A DNA stretch of 32,657 nucleotides from Mycolicibacterium pyrenivorans (lineage in GTDB: Bacteria; Actinomycetota; Actinomycetes; Mycobacteriales; Mycobacteriaceae): the NCBI RefSeq assembly GCF_025821625.1, contig NZ_JACKSH010000190.1, positions 1-32,657 of the forward strand, given 5' to 3'. The notes under the pieces were generated by a model. That model was not told where the DNA came from, made no database searches, and was given only the letters and a program-made list of their open reading frames with translations. Positions within the stretch are counted from its first letter, which is position 1. Each line of letters opens with the position of its first letter. Both the position numbers and the translations under genes were made by a program. This document shows, in pieces, positions 1-7,522 of the stretch.

Positions 1-144
1 ATCACCGCACGCGCGTCCTCGACACTGGCCAGCGCCACCTCACCGGTCACCACACCGGTGGCCGGATTGGTCATCACCGCACGCGCGTCCTCGACACTGG
101 CCAGCGCCACCTCACCGGTCACCACACCGGTGGCCGGATTGGTC
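1..144. repeat. Perfect 72-bp tandem duplication inside mmsA
   Basis: Bases 1-72 and 73-144 are identical; the sequence diverges after 144. The unit is 24 codons, so the reading frame is kept. The left boundary cannot be seen because copy 1 begins at the window edge. Confidence 0.97.
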
Positions 145-222
145 ACCGGCGCCGTCGCACTGCTGTCGCCTGCGAACTCTTTGTTGTCAACCCAATGGGA
201 AATAGTCTGCACAACGTCCATC
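1..222 (-). CDS. mmsA: Methylmalonate-semialdehyde dehydrogenase, N-terminal part (runs off window)
   Basis: Read on the minus strand from the ATG at 222, the frame is open to the window edge (74 codons). The start reads MDVVQTISHWVDNKEFAG, then TNPATGVVTGEVALASVEDA, which matches the N-terminal region of CoA-acylating methylmalonate-semialdehyde dehydrogenases (aldehyde dehydrogenase superfamily). The catalytic Cys and Glu lie outside the window. Family members oxidise methylmalonate or malonate semialdehyde to propionyl- or acetyl-CoA in valine and beta-alanine catabolism. Oddly, 24 residues are repeated exactly and in frame (bases 1-72 and 73-144), which ordinary family members do not have. 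No strong ribosome binding site precedes the ATG. The gene is divergent from a PucR regulator, so it is a plausible target of it. Confidence 0.75.
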
Positions 223-251
223 TTGCGCCGTGGAGACCACCGATGGTCGAC

Positions 252-291
252 ACATAGTGTCACGAATAGTCCCCATAGATTTACACTATGT
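252..291. promoter_or_regulatory. Inverted repeat and leaderless promoter between mmsA and pucR-type gene
   Basis: The 65-bp spacer between the divergent genes holds a perfect 9-bp inverted repeat, ACATAGTGT at 252-260 and ACACTATGT at 283-291. The arm centres are 31 bp apart, about three helical turns. The right arm covers the regulator's own start codon (288-290). A -10-like hexamer TAGATT at 276-281 ends six bases before that ATG, which fits a leaderless mycobacterial transcript. This would suit an operator for autoregulation and control of mmsA. The repeat is seen in the sequence; its role is inferred. Confidence 0.5.
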
Positions 292-1904
292 CGGTGAGTC
301 TGACGGTGGGCGAGGTCGTCGCGCTGCCGGTCGTGCAGGCCGGCGAACCGGAGGTGCTCTCGGCCCGCCGATGGGACGAACCGCTCCGATGGGTGCACGG
401 CAGCGACCTGCCCGACCTGTCGGCGCTGCTGCAGGGCGGCGAACTGGTGCTGACGACGGGTGCCGCGTTGGCCAAGGCTCCGCGAAAGTACCTGCAACGG
501 TTGGCGTCTGCCGGTGCGATCGGAGTGATCGTCGAGCTGGGAACCAGGGTCACCGAACTACCCGGCACCGCTGCATCGACCGCCGAGGACCTCGATCTGG
601 CGCTGGTGGTGCTGCATCGTCCGATCAGGTTCGTCGACGTGACAGAGGCAGTCCACCGAAGGATCGTCGCCGAACAGTACGACGAGGTCGCCTTCGACCG
701 ACGCGTCCACGAGACGTTCACCGAGCTGAGTATGCGCCGCGCGTCGGTAGCGGGGATCGTCGACGCCGCCGCCAGGATTCTCGACGAACCTGTTGTGCTG
801 GAGGATCTTTCGCACCATGCCGTCGCGGTGTCCGCGCGTGCCCACGACACCACGCTGCGGGACTGGGAACGCCGCTCGCGGCGCAACCCGGGGTCCGGTG
901 CGGACGCCGAGCAGTGGGCGACGACGGCAGTCGGCCCGCGGTCCGCGGAATGGGGACGGCTGGTGGTGCCGCGGCCACCCGCCGATCCCGGCCGCGCGAC
1001 GATGGTGCTCGAGCGCGCGGCGGCGGCACTCGCCTTGAATCGCATGATCGAGCGGGATCGGTCGGGCTTGCAGCAGCAGGCCCAGAGCGGTCTCATCGAC
1101 GACGTCCTGCGCGGCAGGATCACCGACGAGCGTGAGGCGGCGGCCCGGGCGCACGCACTGGGGTTGCGGGCTTCGGCGCACTATTTCCCGGCGGTGGTTC
1201 TGGTCGAGCGACAGAAGCGCGGCAGGGACCCTGTTGCCCGACATCGCCGCAACGTCGCGCTGGTAGACACGGTCGCCCACACGGTCAACGCGGCCGGCCA
1301 CACCGGCCTGTTCACCCTGCGTGGAGACGGTGAGGTCGGTGCCGTCATCGCGCTCAAGGACCCCAGGCCGGCCGTCGCGCACAAAGCACTGACAGCGCTG
1401 GGCGATGGGCTGCGCCGCGAGATCGACCGCGTCGACGCGCCCCGGCATTCGGTGCTGGCACTCGCCGCCGACGTCAGCGAAGTGACCGACGCGATCGCGG
1501 GTCTGGCCGAGGCGGCGCACGTCGCCGAGGTGGCCGTCTCGATGGGGGAGAAGCGGCCGTACTTCCGCGCCGCGGACACCAGGCTGCGCGGCCTGCTCGC
1601 GCTGCTACGAGACGACCTGCGGGTGCAGCGCTTCGCCGAGACAGAACTGAAATCGCTTCTGGCCGAAGATGATCGGAGCGACCCGTCGAACCTGACCGTG
1701 CTGCGCCGTTATCTGGGCGCCGCGGGCAACAAGGTGGCCACGGCCGAACTGCTGCACATGAGTCGTCCCGCTCTGTACAAGCGGCTGGCGGTCATCCGTG
1801 AGATTCTCGGGGTCGATCTGGACGACAGCGAGTCCATGACTTCGCTGCACGTGGCGCTGCTGGTCCTCGACGCGCGAGACCGCGCCGAGGGGACGGCCGG
1901 ATAG
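288..1904 (+). CDS. PucR-family transcriptional regulator
   Basis: A 538-residue protein with the PucR layout. The N-terminal domain (about residues 5-125) resembles the purine-catabolism regulator domain, with WVHGSDLPDLSALLQGGELV and LTTGAAL. A middle region follows (about 130-400). The C-terminal PucR-type helix-turn-helix (about 465-530) contains LRRYLGAAGNKVATAELLHM, SRPALYKRL and a final LHVALLVLDAR helix. Such proteins activate or repress adjacent catabolic genes, often in response to a metabolite. The divergent mmsA suggests control of semialdehyde or amine/nucleobase degradation, but the ligand is unknown. The ATG at 288 is chosen because a -10-like TAGATT sits just upstream, giving a leaderless start. 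Its stop is one base from the stop of the convergent dioxygenase gene. Confidence 0.88.
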   Translation: MSVSLTVGEVVALPVVQAGEPEVLSARRWDEPLRWVHGSDLPDLSALLQGGELVLTTGAALAKAPRKYLQRLASAGAIGVIVELGTRVTELPGTAASTAEDLDLALVVLHRPIRFVDVTEAVHRRIVAEQYDEVAFDRRVHETFTELSMRRASVAGIVDAAARILDEPVVLEDLSHHAVAVSARAHDTTLRDWERRSRRNPGSGADAEQWATTAVGPRSAEWGRLVVPRPPADPGRATMVLERAAAALALNRMIERDRSGLQQQAQSGLIDDVLRGRITDEREAAARAHALGLRASAHYFPAVVLVERQKRGRDPVARHRRNVALVDTVAHTVNAAGHTGLFTLRGDGEVGAVIALKDPRPAVAHKALTALGDGLRREIDRVDAPRHSVLALAADVSEVTDAIAGLAEAAHVAEVAVSMGEKRPYFRAADTRLRGLLALLRDDLRVQRFAETELKSLLAEDDRSDPSNLTVLRRYLGAAGNKVATAELLHMSRPALYKRLAVIREILGVDLDDSESMTSLHVALLVLDARDRAEGTAG

Positions 1905-1905
1905 C

Positions 1906-2814
1906 TCAGGGCCGACCAGGAGGTGGTCCGCCGGGTGGTGGTCCGCCGAAGCCGTCGTCGGTGAGCACGTTTTGGGACTTGGCCGCCACTCCGGCCGTCA
2001 GCGTGATGTCCAGGCCGGTTGCCGGCGTACCCGTCACGGTGGCCATCTCGGCGGTCCAGCCGTCGCCGAACACGCCGTCGGTCTCCAGGGAGAGCGACGC
2101 AAGGTTCGAAATGCTCTGGGTGTAGCCGGAATCGGCGGCGAACACGGCGTCGCAGACGGCTGCGGGGAGGGCGATCTGGGAGGTCAGCCGAGCGTCGGAG
2201 CCGGCCACCGCGGTCTGGAGCGAATCGAAGACCTCGAAGTGGAAGTGCGGCCACCGGCCCGGGTAGCAGGCGGGGAAGATCGTGGTGAACGTCAGGGCGC
2301 CGCTGTCGTCGGCGACCTGGACGCCGCGGAGGTAGTTCTCCTCGGTCACGCCCTCGCTGTACAACGAGTAGCGACCCTCTCTGTCGCAGTGCCACAGGTA
2401 CACGGCCATCCCTGCACCCGGCTTCCCATCGTTGGCGAGATCCTGGAGTGTCAGTGTCAGACGGGCCGGAATGCCCTCGGCGACACCGGAATACGCGCCG
2501 AAGCTGCCGGTGATGTCCGATCGCACGACGCCGGATTCGACGAGCACGTTCGGCCCGTTCGAGCCGTCACCGGGGTAGGGGCCCTGCGTCTCCTGCGGTG
2601 CGGCCTCGGCCAGTGAGGCGCTGGTCGACGCCTGGGTGGTCGGGCTCGGGCCGGTCGAGGATTCGGCGGTGGTGCGGGTGGCACTGCATGCCGCGGTCAC
2701 CGCCGCCACACCCGCGCCGAACGCCAGCAGCGCCCGCCGCCGCGAGAGGACAGACATGTCGTAGCTCAGCCCGCGGTCGTGCTCGTCGATCTCCATGACG
2801 TCCATGACGTCCAT
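1906..2814 (-). CDS. Tat-exported intradiol ring-cleavage dioxygenase-like lipoprotein
   Basis: About 302 residues. The N-terminus carries a twin-arginine signal (SRRRALLAFG), a hydrophobic stretch and a lipobox-like VTAAC, so the protein is probably folded, exported by Tat and lipidated. The mature part matches the intradiol dioxygenase fold: YLWHCDREGRYSLYS supplies a Tyr (Y149), and PACYPGRWPHFHFEVF supplies Y184, H190 and H192. These fit the two-Tyr, two-His ligand set for non-haem Fe(III). Family members split catechols between the hydroxyls; extracytoplasmic forms are proposed to act on plant or lignin aromatics. The substrate here is unknown. Three in-frame ATGs (2814, 2805, 2796) arise from a 9-bp tandem repeat and a fourth is at 2757. 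Conserved residues after MEIDEHDRG suggest 2796 or further upstream. The C-terminus is Gly/Pro-rich. Confidence 0.82.
   Translation of the reverse strand: MDVMDVMEIDEHDRGLSYDMSVLSRRRALLAFGAGVAAVTAACSATRTTAESSTGPSPTTQASTSASLAEAAPQETQGPYPGDGSNGPNVLVESGVVRSDITGSFGAYSGVAEGIPARLTLTLQDLANDGKPGAGMAVYLWHCDREGRYSLYSEGVTEENYLRGVQVADDSGALTFTTIFPACYPGRWPHFHFEVFDSLQTAVAGSDARLTSQIALPAAVCDAVFAADSGYTQSISNLASLSLETDGVFGDGWTAEMATVTGTPATGLDITLTAGVAAKSQNVLTDDGFGGPPPGGPPPGRP
2793..2814. repeat. 9-bp tandem repeat creating triple start codons
   Basis: TCCATGACG occurs twice, followed by TCCAT. On the minus strand this gives three in-frame ATG codons nine bases apart (MDVMDVMEID) at the start of the dioxygenase gene. 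Confidence 0.9.
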
Positions 2815-2929
2815 GGTGGTCTGTGGCGCTGTGCGCTCGCCATGCGGTTTCTGTGCGCGGGCTGTGCGTCTCGGGGTACCGGCCGACGCGAACACCCACG
2901 GCACCGACGGTATGACGTAATCCGCCGGC

Positions 2930-2949
2930 CAAGGGGCGAAGGTCCCTAC
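2930..2949 (+). promoter_or_regulatory. Possible DosR-like box upstream of the Cys/His-rich small gene
   Basis: GGGGCGAAGGTCCC at 2933-2946 matches 11 of 14 core positions of the published DosR consensus (GGGACTWWAGTCCC). It lies about 60-75 bases before the ATG at 3009. A 7-bp stem (CTGCGGG 2949-2955, CCCGCAG 2961-2967) follows directly. The match could be chance in GC-rich DNA. Confidence 0.25.
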
Positions 2950-3008
2950 TGCGGGTGCTGCCCGCAGCGCATGGTGGAGAGAACGGCACAGGGCCGAAAG
3001 GATGACAA

Positions 3009-3200
3009 ATGACTGAAGCGACGACGGCGTACTGCAAGAACTGCGGTCACGCGAAAGAGCATCACGACTTGGACGTGCATCTCGACCCCAAAGACCACGA
3101 CAAGGCCCGCGAACGGGCTGCGCAAGGCCACGGCGCGTGCCACGACATGTCCTTCGGGGACCACCACTGCATTTGCGTCGAATACCTGAGCTGGACCTGA
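3009..3200 (+). CDS. Small Cys/His-rich putative metal-binding protein
   Basis: A 63-residue protein with CKNCGHAKEHH near the N-terminus and CHDMSFGDHHCICVEYLSW at the C-terminus. It therefore has two Cys pairs and clustered His residues, the look of a small zinc-ribbon or other metal-binding fold. No signal peptide or membrane segment is seen. An AAAGGA ribosome binding site sits about seven bases before the ATG, which supports a real start. I do not recognise a named family. The gene is single, divergent from the dioxygenase and convergent with the acyltransferase gene; a weak DosR-like box lies upstream. Confidence 0.72.
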   Translation: MTEATTAYCKNCGHAKEHHDLDVHLDPKDHDKARERAAQGHGACHDMSFGDHHCICVEYLSWT

Positions 3201-3243
3201 CCGCGACCCCCGTGGGACCCCTACCCATCACCGGTCTGAGGGC

Positions 3244-4665
3244 TCAGCGCAGCGACGCCTTCTCCAGTTCGCCCAGCGCATCTCCTGTGTACACCGCGAG
3301 CCGCTGCAGGTGCGGCAGCGCGTCACGGCAGCCGATGAAGCCGAAGTTCATCGTGTCGGCGTAGCTCTGCAGGGTGATGTTCAGGGCCATCCCGTGGATC
3401 GGAATCGACACCGGATAGGTGGCCTCCAGTCGGGAACCGTTGAAGTACAACGGTTCCTGTGGTCCGGGGACGTTGGACACGCACAGGTTGAAGGTGTACG
3501 GCCATGGCGGCTGCACCCCCGTCAACGCGCCGACGACCTGCCCGCCCGCGGGCGCCAGCAGGGCCGCGCTGTAGGCGACGATCGCCGTCGGCGACATCGT
3601 CTGCAGTTGCGCCTTCGACGCCCGCGTCGCCGCGGTGATCGACTCCAGGCGCTCGGCCGGGTCCTCGATGTCGGTGCCCATCGGGGCGAGGATGGCGCCC
3701 ACCGCGTTCCCGCCGCCCTCGTCGCCCTTGGGCCGCACGTTGACGGGAAGGAACGCGATCAGCGAGCGGTCCGGCAGCTTGTCGAAGTCGTTGAGGAACT
3801 TGCGCAGACCACCGCCGATGATCGTCAGCGCCACATCGTTGATCGTCGAACCGTGTTGCGAGCTCAGCGCTTTGAGCCGATCGAACTCGTACTGCTGGGT
3901 GGCGAAGCGGCGGTTGCGGCTGATGCGTGCGTTGAGAATGCTGTGCGGCGCCGACGCCGAACCGGCGATCTGCGCATAGCCGCCGTCACGCCGGATCTGG
4001 GTGTTGACCAGCGCTGTGGTCAGGTCGACCGCCGAGCCGACACCGCCGGCCACCGCGGAGCCGAAGCCGCCGAGCGCACGCAGTGTCGAAGTCAACGGAT
4101 TCGCCGAGGTGTCGGGATCCCGCCGTGCGCGCTTCGGTGTGGGCACGTTGAAGAACATCCGGGTGTCGCGCGACTCCGGGTCCGTGGACAGACTGCGCGC
4201 CAGCATCCGCATCGCGCTGTAGCCGTCGACGAGCGCCTGGTGGATCTTCATGTACAACGCGAAGCGACCACCCTCGAGCCCCTCGATGACGTGGATCTCC
4301 CAGGGCGGGCGGGTCAGATCCAGGTGGTTGCTGTGCAGGCGGGAGACCAGGATCCCCAGCTCCCTCTCGTCACCCGGGCTGGCGAGCGCCGAGCGCCGGA
4401 CGTGGTAGTCGAAGTCGAAATCCGTGTCGGTCACCCAGGTGTGCACCGGGCTGAATTGCAGACGCGGATGGGCGAGTTTGCGGTTCCACGGCGCCATCAC
4501 CTCCTGGTGCCGCGCCTCGTCGATCATCTGCCGCAGATAGTCACGCGGTGCATCGGCCGGCGGCGTGAACGGGAGCAGACCGGCGACGTGCATCTTCGAA
4601 CTCGAAGTCTCGCCGTAGATGAAGATCAGGTCCTGCAGCCCAAGCCTGACATTGTTGGCGCTCAA
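3244..4665 (-). CDS. WS/DGAT-family acyltransferase with altered HHxxxDG motif
   Basis: A 473-residue homologue of wax ester synthase/diacylglycerol acyltransferases, which use acyl-CoA to esterify diacylglycerol or fatty alcohols at the membrane. Family signatures include PPWEIHVIEGLEGGRFALYM, the motif region KIHQALVDG, FLPVNVRP, and a late SNVPGPQEPLYFNGSRL. The canonical HHxxxDG motif reads H142-Q143-A-L-V-D-G: the second His, the proposed catalytic base, is Gln. The N-terminus (LGLQDLIFIYGE) also departs from the usual form. The protein may be inactive, act differently, or be a lipid-binding paralogue. The start is TTG at 4665, with AGGAG five bases upstream. It is the last gene of a probable operon with the lipoprotein and SelO; the gap to SelO is 55 bp. 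Confidence 0.85.
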   Translation of the reverse strand: MSANNVRLGLQDLIFIYGETSSSKMHVAGLLPFTPPADAPRDYLRQMIDEARHQEVMAPWNRKLAHPRLQFSPVHTWVTDTDFDFDYHVRRSALASPGDERELGILVSRLHSNHLDLTRPPWEIHVIEGLEGGRFALYMKIHQALVDGYSAMRMLARSLSTDPESRDTRMFFNVPTPKRARRDPDTSANPLTSTLRALGGFGSAVAGGVGSAVDLTTALVNTQIRRDGGYAQIAGSASAPHSILNARISRNRRFATQQYEFDRLKALSSQHGSTINDVALTIIGGGLRKFLNDFDKLPDRSLIAFLPVNVRPKGDEGGGNAVGAILAPMGTDIEDPAERLESITAATRASKAQLQTMSPTAIVAYSAALLAPAGGQVVGALTGVQPPWPYTFNLCVSNVPGPQEPLYFNGSRLEATYPVSIPIHGMALNITLQSYADTMNFGFIGCRDALPHLQRLAVYTGDALGELEKASLR

Positions 4666-4720
4666 GGGCTCTCCTGTGACTCTCGCTGCATGTGGTCTCC
4701 GTCACGGTACGCCCGTGCCG

Positions 4721-6187
4721 TCATGTTCCACAGAAGGTTTGGAACGAGGCGCTGAACTCCTTCTCGCCCGGTTCGGCGTAGCGCTCGAGACCGGCCCGCT
4801 CGTCGAACGGCGCCCTCACCGCCTCCAGCAGCTTCTCCAGGGGCGCCGTGTCACCCGCGGTGACCGCCGTCAGCGCCTCCTCCACGAGGTGGTTGCGCGG
4901 AATGTAGATCGGATTGATCCGGTCCATCGCGTCGGGATCCGGCCCGAGCGCCCGCCACCGGGCGGTCCAGTCGTCGAACGCCGCCAGGTCGATGAACTCC
5001 CCGCGCACCGGCTCGGCGTCACCGCGGGCCGCCCGGCTCAGCCGGCGGTAGAACGACGTGTGGTCGACCTGACTCTGTTGCATCTGGGTCAGCAGCTCCT
5101 CGACCAACGGGCCCACCACGTCGGCAGGAGCGTCGGCAACCCCGAGCTTGGCCCGCATGCCCGCCGACCAGATCTGCTCGTAACGGCCCGCGAACGAATC
5201 CAGTGTCGCCTCGGCCAGCGCGATGGCCTTCTCGGGGTCGTCGATGTTGTCGGCGAGTAACGGCAGCAGCGTCTCGGCGAACCGGGCCAGATTCCACAAT
5301 GCGATCGACGGCTGGTTGCCGTAGGCGTAGCGGCCCCAACTGTCGATCGAGCTGAACACCGTCGCCGGATCGAAGCTCTCCATGAACGCGCACGGACCGT
5401 AGTCGATGGTCTGGCCCGAGATAGTCATGTTGTCGGTGTTCATCACCCCGTGCACGAAACCGGCCAGCATCCAACGCGCGATCAGATCAGCCTGTACCGC
5501 GCTGACGGCCTCGAGCAGCGCCAGGTAGGGGTTGTCGGCCGCCGCGGCGCCGGGATGGTGCCGGGCGATCGCGTGGTCGGCCAGTCGGCGCAACAGGTCC
5601 AGGTTCCCGGTGGACTGGGAAACCGCCGCGGCGTACTGGAACGAACCCACCCGCAGATGGCTGTCGGCCACCCGCGCGAGCACGGCCCCGGGCAGCGCCG
5701 TCTCCCGATACACCGGGCGCCCGGTGGCGACGACCGCGAGCGCCCGCGTCGTCGGGATGTGCAGCGCGTGCATCGCCTCGCTGATGACGTACTCGCGCAC
5801 CATCGGCCCGACGGCTGCCAGTCCGTCTCCTCCCCGGGCGAACGGTGTCCGCCCGGACCCCTTGAGGTGAAGGTCCCGCACCCGGCCGGAGGCGTCGACG
5901 ATCTCTCCGAGGAGCAGGGCGCGGCCGTCCCCCAGCCGGGGAACGTAGCCGCCGAACTGGTGGCCGGCGTAGGCCTGAGCCGCGGGCGTCGCATCGCCGG
6001 GTACCAGCGTCCCCACCAACAGGCCCAGCCCCTCGGGGCTGCGCAGCCACGCGGGATCGAGACCCAGTTCGACCGCAAGCGGTTCGTTCAGCGCGACCAG
6101 ACTCGGTTCGGGCGCGGCCTCCGCCTTCCACGGCACTGCCAACTCCGGCAGCTCTCGGACGAACCGGCTCTGCAGTGCGATGCTCAC
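4721..6187 (-). CDS. selO: SelO/YdiU protein adenylyltransferase (AMPylase)
   Basis: About 488 residues, the normal family length. SelO is a pseudokinase-fold enzyme that binds ATP inverted and transfers AMP to Ser, Thr or Tyr of target proteins, linked to redox stress. Visible signatures are AGHQFGGYVPRLGDGRALLL, LHLKGSGRTPFARGGDG, EAMHALHIPTTRAL, and the active-site stretch HGVMNTDNMTISGQTIDYGP. The C-terminus ends FCGT; the Cys sits where eukaryotic SelO carries selenocysteine near its tail. The GTG at 6187 follows GGATGA and gives the conserved start. Only 10 bp separate it from the upstream lipoprotein stop, so they are probably cotranscribed. An upstream in-frame extension to 6304 overlaps the lipoprotein gene and is rejected. 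Confidence 0.93.
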   Translation of the reverse strand: MSIALQSRFVRELPELAVPWKAEAAPEPSLVALNEPLAVELGLDPAWLRSPEGLGLLVGTLVPGDATPAAQAYAGHQFGGYVPRLGDGRALLLGEIVDASGRVRDLHLKGSGRTPFARGGDGLAAVGPMVREYVISEAMHALHIPTTRALAVVATGRPVYRETALPGAVLARVADSHLRVGSFQYAAAVSQSTGNLDLLRRLADHAIARHHPGAAAADNPYLALLEAVSAVQADLIARWMLAGFVHGVMNTDNMTISGQTIDYGPCAFMESFDPATVFSSIDSWGRYAYGNQPSIALWNLARFAETLLPLLADNIDDPEKAIALAEATLDSFAGRYEQIWSAGMRAKLGVADAPADVVGPLVEELLTQMQQSQVDHTSFYRRLSRAARGDAEPVRGEFIDLAAFDDWTARWRALGPDPDAMDRINPIYIPRNHLVEEALTAVTAGDTAPLEKLLEAVRAPFDERAGLERYAEPGEKEFSASFQTFCGT

Positions 6188-6197
6188 CTCATCCAGA

Positions 6198-7349
6198 CTA
6201 CGGAGGCGGCGGTAGCACTGCGATGGCGTCGACGCCGTCCTTGATCGTGAACCGCCGGTCACTCTCCTCGAACACCAACGTTCCCGTCGGCTCGGTGTAG
6301 GCACCGCCTTTGGGCAGGATCAGTGCCCGCTGACCAGGCGCGACCTCGGCTGTCTGCAGCGCCGACGTCGGCGGGGTGACCTGTTCGATGCGATCGGTGG
6401 CCACCTGCCACACCAGCGGCGAGTACTCCTGCGGACCGTCGCACCGCCAGGTGGCCAGGCTCAGCCTCGGCGGGCCGGTCGCGGGCCACCACAACTTCGG
6501 CACCCTCGACCCGGTTTCACCGCCCGGTCCGGCCACGTCGAAGGTCTGCTGGGCGCCTGCGGCGTCGGACAGCACGACCGCCGCGGTTCCACAGCCGTTG
6601 TCGGTGTCGCGGTACAGCGCGTAGGCCAGGGACGCGCCGTCGGGGCTGAGCCGTGCCACCGTGACCGGAGAGTTCGCGTCGGCCTCGCCGAGCGGGGTCG
6701 GCGGAACGGGTCCGCGCACGGCGTAGAGGGTGTCCGGACCGCCGAACGGCGACGGTGGCGCCTCCACCCGCGCGATGACCGCCGTGCCGCCCCTGGCCAC
6801 GACCAGCCGCGGTTCCCCTGGCGGGACCCCGGCCGTCGGCGGCAGGTCGACGGTCTGTTGCAGCACCGGTTGCGAAGCCGGGTCGGCCAGATCGAGTTGC
6901 ATCAGCCGATTCGGCTGCTCCCACCACACGACCTTGCTCCCGTCGGCGGTTCCCAACACGGGACCCACCGGCACCGGCCGGGTGTCGGCCTTCTGGTTGG
7001 CGACGTCGATCGTGGCGAGCAGGTTGTCGGTGGTGCGGGCGAACACGAACCGGCCGTCCTCGGTGGCCATCAGGTCGTTGGACGCCGCGAAGGTGCCCGG
7101 AGCGGTGGTGATCACGTTCGTGCCGTCGACGAGCCCGAGTTCGTCGGCCGCCCGGTAGGCGAGCAGGGGGCCGCTGGGTTCCGGCGGCGCCGTCGTCGTC
7201 GGGTCGAACGGTGAGGTCGTGCTGGGAGTCGTGCCGGTCGTGGACCCGGGCGTCGGCTCGACGCCGGTGCAGCCGGCGACAAGGCCCACGATCAGGGCCA
7301 GCGTCGCGACCAGCTGGAGGACGGTTCTCGATCTCTGCGGAATTCTCAT
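6198..7349 (-). CDS. Secreted lipoprotein, possible beta-propeller
   Basis: About 383 residues. The start MRIPQRSRTVLQLVATLALI leads into a lipobox VAGC, then a long Thr/Pro/Ser-rich linker, typical of a surface lipoprotein. The rest has repeated beta-type segments such as LLAYRAADELGLVDGTNVI, VARLSPDGASLAYALYRD and LLWQVATD-like stretches, which suggest a WD40/TolB-like propeller, though no family is certain. The ATG at 7349 has GGGAG about ten bases upstream; an in-frame TTG at 7376 is an alternative. It is the first gene of the probable lipoprotein-SelO-WS/DGAT operon and is divergent from the folate gene. Its role is unknown. Confidence 0.75.
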   Translation of the reverse strand: MRIPQRSRTVLQLVATLALIVGLVAGCTGVEPTPGSTTGTTPSTTSPFDPTTTAPPEPSGPLLAYRAADELGLVDGTNVITTAPGTFAASNDLMATEDGRFVFARTTDNLLATIDVANQKADTRPVPVGPVLGTADGSKVVWWEQPNRLMQLDLADPASQPVLQQTVDLPPTAGVPPGEPRLVVARGGTAVIARVEAPPSPFGGPDTLYAVRGPVPPTPLGEADANSPVTVARLSPDGASLAYALYRDTDNGCGTAAVVLSDAAGAQQTFDVAGPGGETGSRVPKLWWPATGPPRLSLATWRCDGPQEYSPLVWQVATDRIEQVTPPTSALQTAEVAPGQRALILPKGGAYTEPTGTLVFEESDRRFTIKDGVDAIAVLPPPP

Positions 7350-7522
7350 AGGCGCTCTGCTCCCATGAAAGCTCAATCCCGGGTGTGATGGGGCTCCGGG
7401 TCGTCCGCGCCGAGCCTCGGAAACCTCGGGTCGGTATGGTGATTTTCCTCCGGTGGCGGGGGAAAGGGCCGATCAAGGGCCGGGCCGCCGGGACAAGTCG
7501 ATGTCAGATGTGGAGCAACGCT

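Noticed and set aside
2815..3231. N-terminal extension of the dioxygenase to 3231
   Set aside because: It runs antisense to the Cys/His-rich gene, has no conserved features, and the Tat signal lies at the 2814-2757 starts.
3310..4755. Long plus-strand open frame opposite the acyltransferase
   Set aside because: Arg-rich shadow of the GC-rich minus-strand gene with no domain features.
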